A stretch of DNA of 15,837 nt from an uncultured Spartobacteria bacterium (GTDB lineage Bacteria; Verrucomicrobiota; Verrucomicrobiia; Chthoniobacterales; Terrimicrobiaceae). The translations under genes were made by a program, and so were the position numbers. Positions within the stretch are counted from its first letter, which is position 1. The number at the start of each line of letters is the position of its first letter. The notes beneath the pieces are model-generated. The model ran no database searches, had not been told where the DNA came from, and was given only the letters and a program-made list of their open reading frames with translations. Shown piece by piece: positions 14,380 to 15,837 of this stretch. The stretch is from contig CAIWSO010000323.1 of NCBI GenBank assembly GCA_903915315.1, positions 1 to 15,837 of the forward strand, in the 5' to 3' direction.

Positions 14380-15372
14380 ATGGCTCAAAAAATCCGCATT
14401 CTTCCTAGGTTGGCTTTTATTTTTGGCGCGCTCCTTCTCATGGCATTCGGGGTTTTTCTAGCTTCTATCCAATCCTGGCGCGCAGAAAAAATGAGCGATC
14501 TCACCGAGGGATCCCAACTGGCCTCACTGCCTTCCGGCCCCGTGGAATACATCCGGCGTGGCGATGGCCCGACCGTTCTGGTTTTTCATGATGCCGGAGG
14601 CGGCTACGATGCCGGTTCCCATCTGGGAGGTTTTCTTGAGATGGAGGGATTTGAGGTCATTGCCATCTCACGCCCCGGATACTTGCGCACCCCCCTCTCC
14701 ATGGGCGATACACCGAGGAAGCAAGCCGAGGTCGCCGCTGCCCTTCTCGACAGCCTCGCGATCCCCGTTGTGGCTGTTGTCAGCGAAGGATTCGGAGCCG
14801 CTGTGGCGAGCGAATTTGCGCATCTCTTTCCCCAACGCACCACCGCTCTCGTCTTGGTGTCCGCTGTCACAGCCCCACTAAACGCGCCCCCCCTCGGTTC
14901 CCCCACCGACTACGCCACCATGCGCTTTTCCCAACGTCCCCTTGCAGACTCGCTCGGCCTCTCATTCGACTTCACCACCATTGGCACTCCAGAAGAAAAG
15001 TCCACTTGGGTGACATCGATACTGGATGACCCCTCCCAGTCCGAGTATTTCGAAAGTTTGCTCGATACCCTCATACCCACAAGCCCCCGTGCCAAGGGTC
15101 TGCAGAACGACCTTCTCCAAGCTCCCACAATATCCCTCGACCACCTGAAGGAAATCCAAACGCCCACCCTTATCGTCCATGGTCAAAAAAATAAGCTCGT
15201 TCCTTTCGCGCAGGCCGAAGCCGCCGCATCGCTCATAAACCACGCCCTCTTCCTCCCCCTACCCGATGCCGGACACATCATCTTCCTCGGCAATGCCGCG
15301 CGGGGAGCCCAAGCACGGATCACCGAATTTTTGCAAAACCACATCCCCTCGAACTCGCCCTCGTCGAGATAA
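14380..15372 (+). CDS. Membrane-anchored alpha/beta-hydrolase-fold protein
   Basis: A 330-residue protein with a cytoplasmic basic start, one hydrophobic anchor (about 10-30), then an alpha/beta-hydrolase domain. FHDAGGGYDAG marks the oxyanion-loop region after the first strand, and ISRPGYLRTP is the usual second-strand loop. The nucleophile elbow reads VVSEGFG (Ser135), lacking the first Gly of GxSxG. TLIVHGQKNKLVP places Asn271 where the acid Asp usually sits, and PDAGHIIF gives His299. Ser and His are thus present but the acid seems replaced, so activity is uncertain; Asp296 or another acid might serve. The substrate is unknown. The ATG lies 1 bp after the Lpt permease stop, so the two are probably coupled and may share an envelope role. 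Confidence 0.82.
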   Translation: MAQKIRILPRLAFIFGALLLMAFGVFLASIQSWRAEKMSDLTEGSQLASLPSGPVEYIRRGDGPTVLVFHDAGGGYDAGSHLGGFLEMEGFEVIAISRPGYLRTPLSMGDTPRKQAEVAAALLDSLAIPVVAVVSEGFGAAVASEFAHLFPQRTTALVLVSAVTAPLNAPPLGSPTDYATMRFSQRPLADSLGLSFDFTTIGTPEEKSTWVTSILDDPSQSEYFESLLDTLIPTSPRAKGLQNDLLQAPTISLDHLKEIQTPTLIVHGQKNKLVPFAQAEAAASLINHALFLPLPDAGHIIFLGNAARGAQARITEFLQNHIPSNSPSSR

Positions 15373-15375
15373 TCC

Positions 15376-15837
15376 ATGTTAAACAAAACGCACCTCACCC
15401 AACTCCCAGGAGGGCTCCGGGTCGCCACTTGCGAAATGCCGTATGCGCAGACCGCCGCAATGGGGATCTGGGCGTCTGTAGGCGGTCGCCATGAGCCCGC
15501 GAAGCTCACAGGAATTTCTCATTTCATCGAACACATGCTTTTCAAAGGAACGCCGAAGCGTTCCGCCCGTCGGATCATGCAGGATATCGAGGGCGTCGGT
15601 GGCGACATGAATGCTTTTACCGCCGAGGAACGTACCTGCTACTACGCCACGACCGCTTCGGAGTATTTCCCCCGCGTGTGCGATGTCCTCTGCGACATTT
15701 ACATGAACCCCCTGTTTTCAAAACGGGAGATCGACCGCGAGCGGGGCGTCATCGCCGAGGAAATTCTCATGTATCAGGATGAGCCCTCCTCCTACGTCCA
15801 CGAACTCATGGAGCAGACCCACTGGGAAGGCCATCCC
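15376..15837 (+). CDS. M16-family zinc peptidase, N-terminal part
   Basis: The first 154 codons of an M16 (pitrilysin/processing-peptidase-like) metallopeptidase; the frame is open at the right edge. The inverted zinc motif HFIEH (His49, Glu52 as catalytic base, His53) is followed by MLFKGTPKRSA, and the third ligand lies in ERGVIAEEILMYQDEP (Glu128 or Glu129, about 75 residues on). GGDMNAFTAEERTCYYA is the conserved substrate-binding stretch. There is no signal peptide, so it is likely cytoplasmic, as in YmxG/PqqL-like bacterial members of about 420 residues. It begins 3 bp after the hydrolase stop. The native substrate is not predictable from this part. Confidence 0.93.
   Translation, partial: MLNKTHLTQLPGGLRVATCEMPYAQTAAMGIWASVGGRHEPAKLTGISHFIEHMLFKGTPKRSARRIMQDIEGVGGDMNAFTAEERTCYYATTASEYFPRVCDVLCDIYMNPLFSKREIDRERGVIAEEILMYQDEPSSYVHELMEQTHWEGHP

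Noticed and set aside
1..15837. CRISPR arrays, insertion-sequence ends, tRNA or phage genes
   Set aside because: I saw no regularly spaced repeats, transposase motifs, terminal inverted repeats or cloverleaf-like sequences; the region is ordinary chromosomal core.

Overview
The window is a gene-dense, mostly single-strand stretch of an ordinary bacterial chromosome, probably Verrucomicrobiota. That placement rests on an overall likeness to proteins of the phylum, namely a short lipoprotein tail, a 174-residue unknown protein and the run tyrA-aroA-cmk-plsC. It is a recollection of family resemblance, not a search result. There is no sign of phage, transposon, CRISPR, tRNA or rRNA.

Layout. Positions 1-106 are the tail of an unidentified + strand gene. 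Positions 107-420 lack an intact gene but hold a minus-strand terminator and what looks like a broken small membrane-protein gene. Then come rph, xseB and dxs on +. dxs meets a convergent two-gene minus-strand unit, rpsU followed by an atypical SDR/epimerase-like gene. A divergent intergenic region of about 208 bp (4463-4670) carries plausible promoters for rpsU and leads into an orphan parA. After that everything is on +: an AI-2E-family membrane protein, a lipoprotein, tyrA, aroA, cmk, plsC, a 51-residue membrane peptide, a 174-residue protein of unknown function, a LysM protein with a degenerate YkuD-like tail, accA, an LptF/LptG-type permease, a membrane-anchored alpha/beta hydrolase, and the first 154 codons of an M16 zinc peptidase.

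How the genes work together. The set is housekeeping: RNA 3' processing (rph), DNA repair (xseB), isoprenoid precursors (dxs), translation (rpsU), chromosome partition (parA), shikimate/tyrosine synthesis (aroA, tyrA), pyrimidine nucleotides (cmk), phospholipid and fatty-acid synthesis (plsC, accA), and envelope functions (lipoprotein, LysM protein, Lpt permease). An LptF/G permease, a lipoprotein signal and a LysM protein together imply a Gram-negative-type envelope. Starting at aroA, four successive genes begin in 4-nt ATGA overlaps with the gene before (tyrA/aroA/cmk/plsC/51-residue ORF), so they are probably translationally coupled. Recognisable Shine-Dalgarno sites are rare; the clear ones are before dxs and rpsU.

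I do not see a striking new multi-gene system. The points most worth a second look are the catalytically dead-looking YkuD domain, the unknown 174-residue protein behind a promoter that would make an almost leaderless mRNA, the unannotated 51-residue membrane ORF, the in-frame rpsU-TAG-epimerase junction, and the broken minus-strand membrane ORF.
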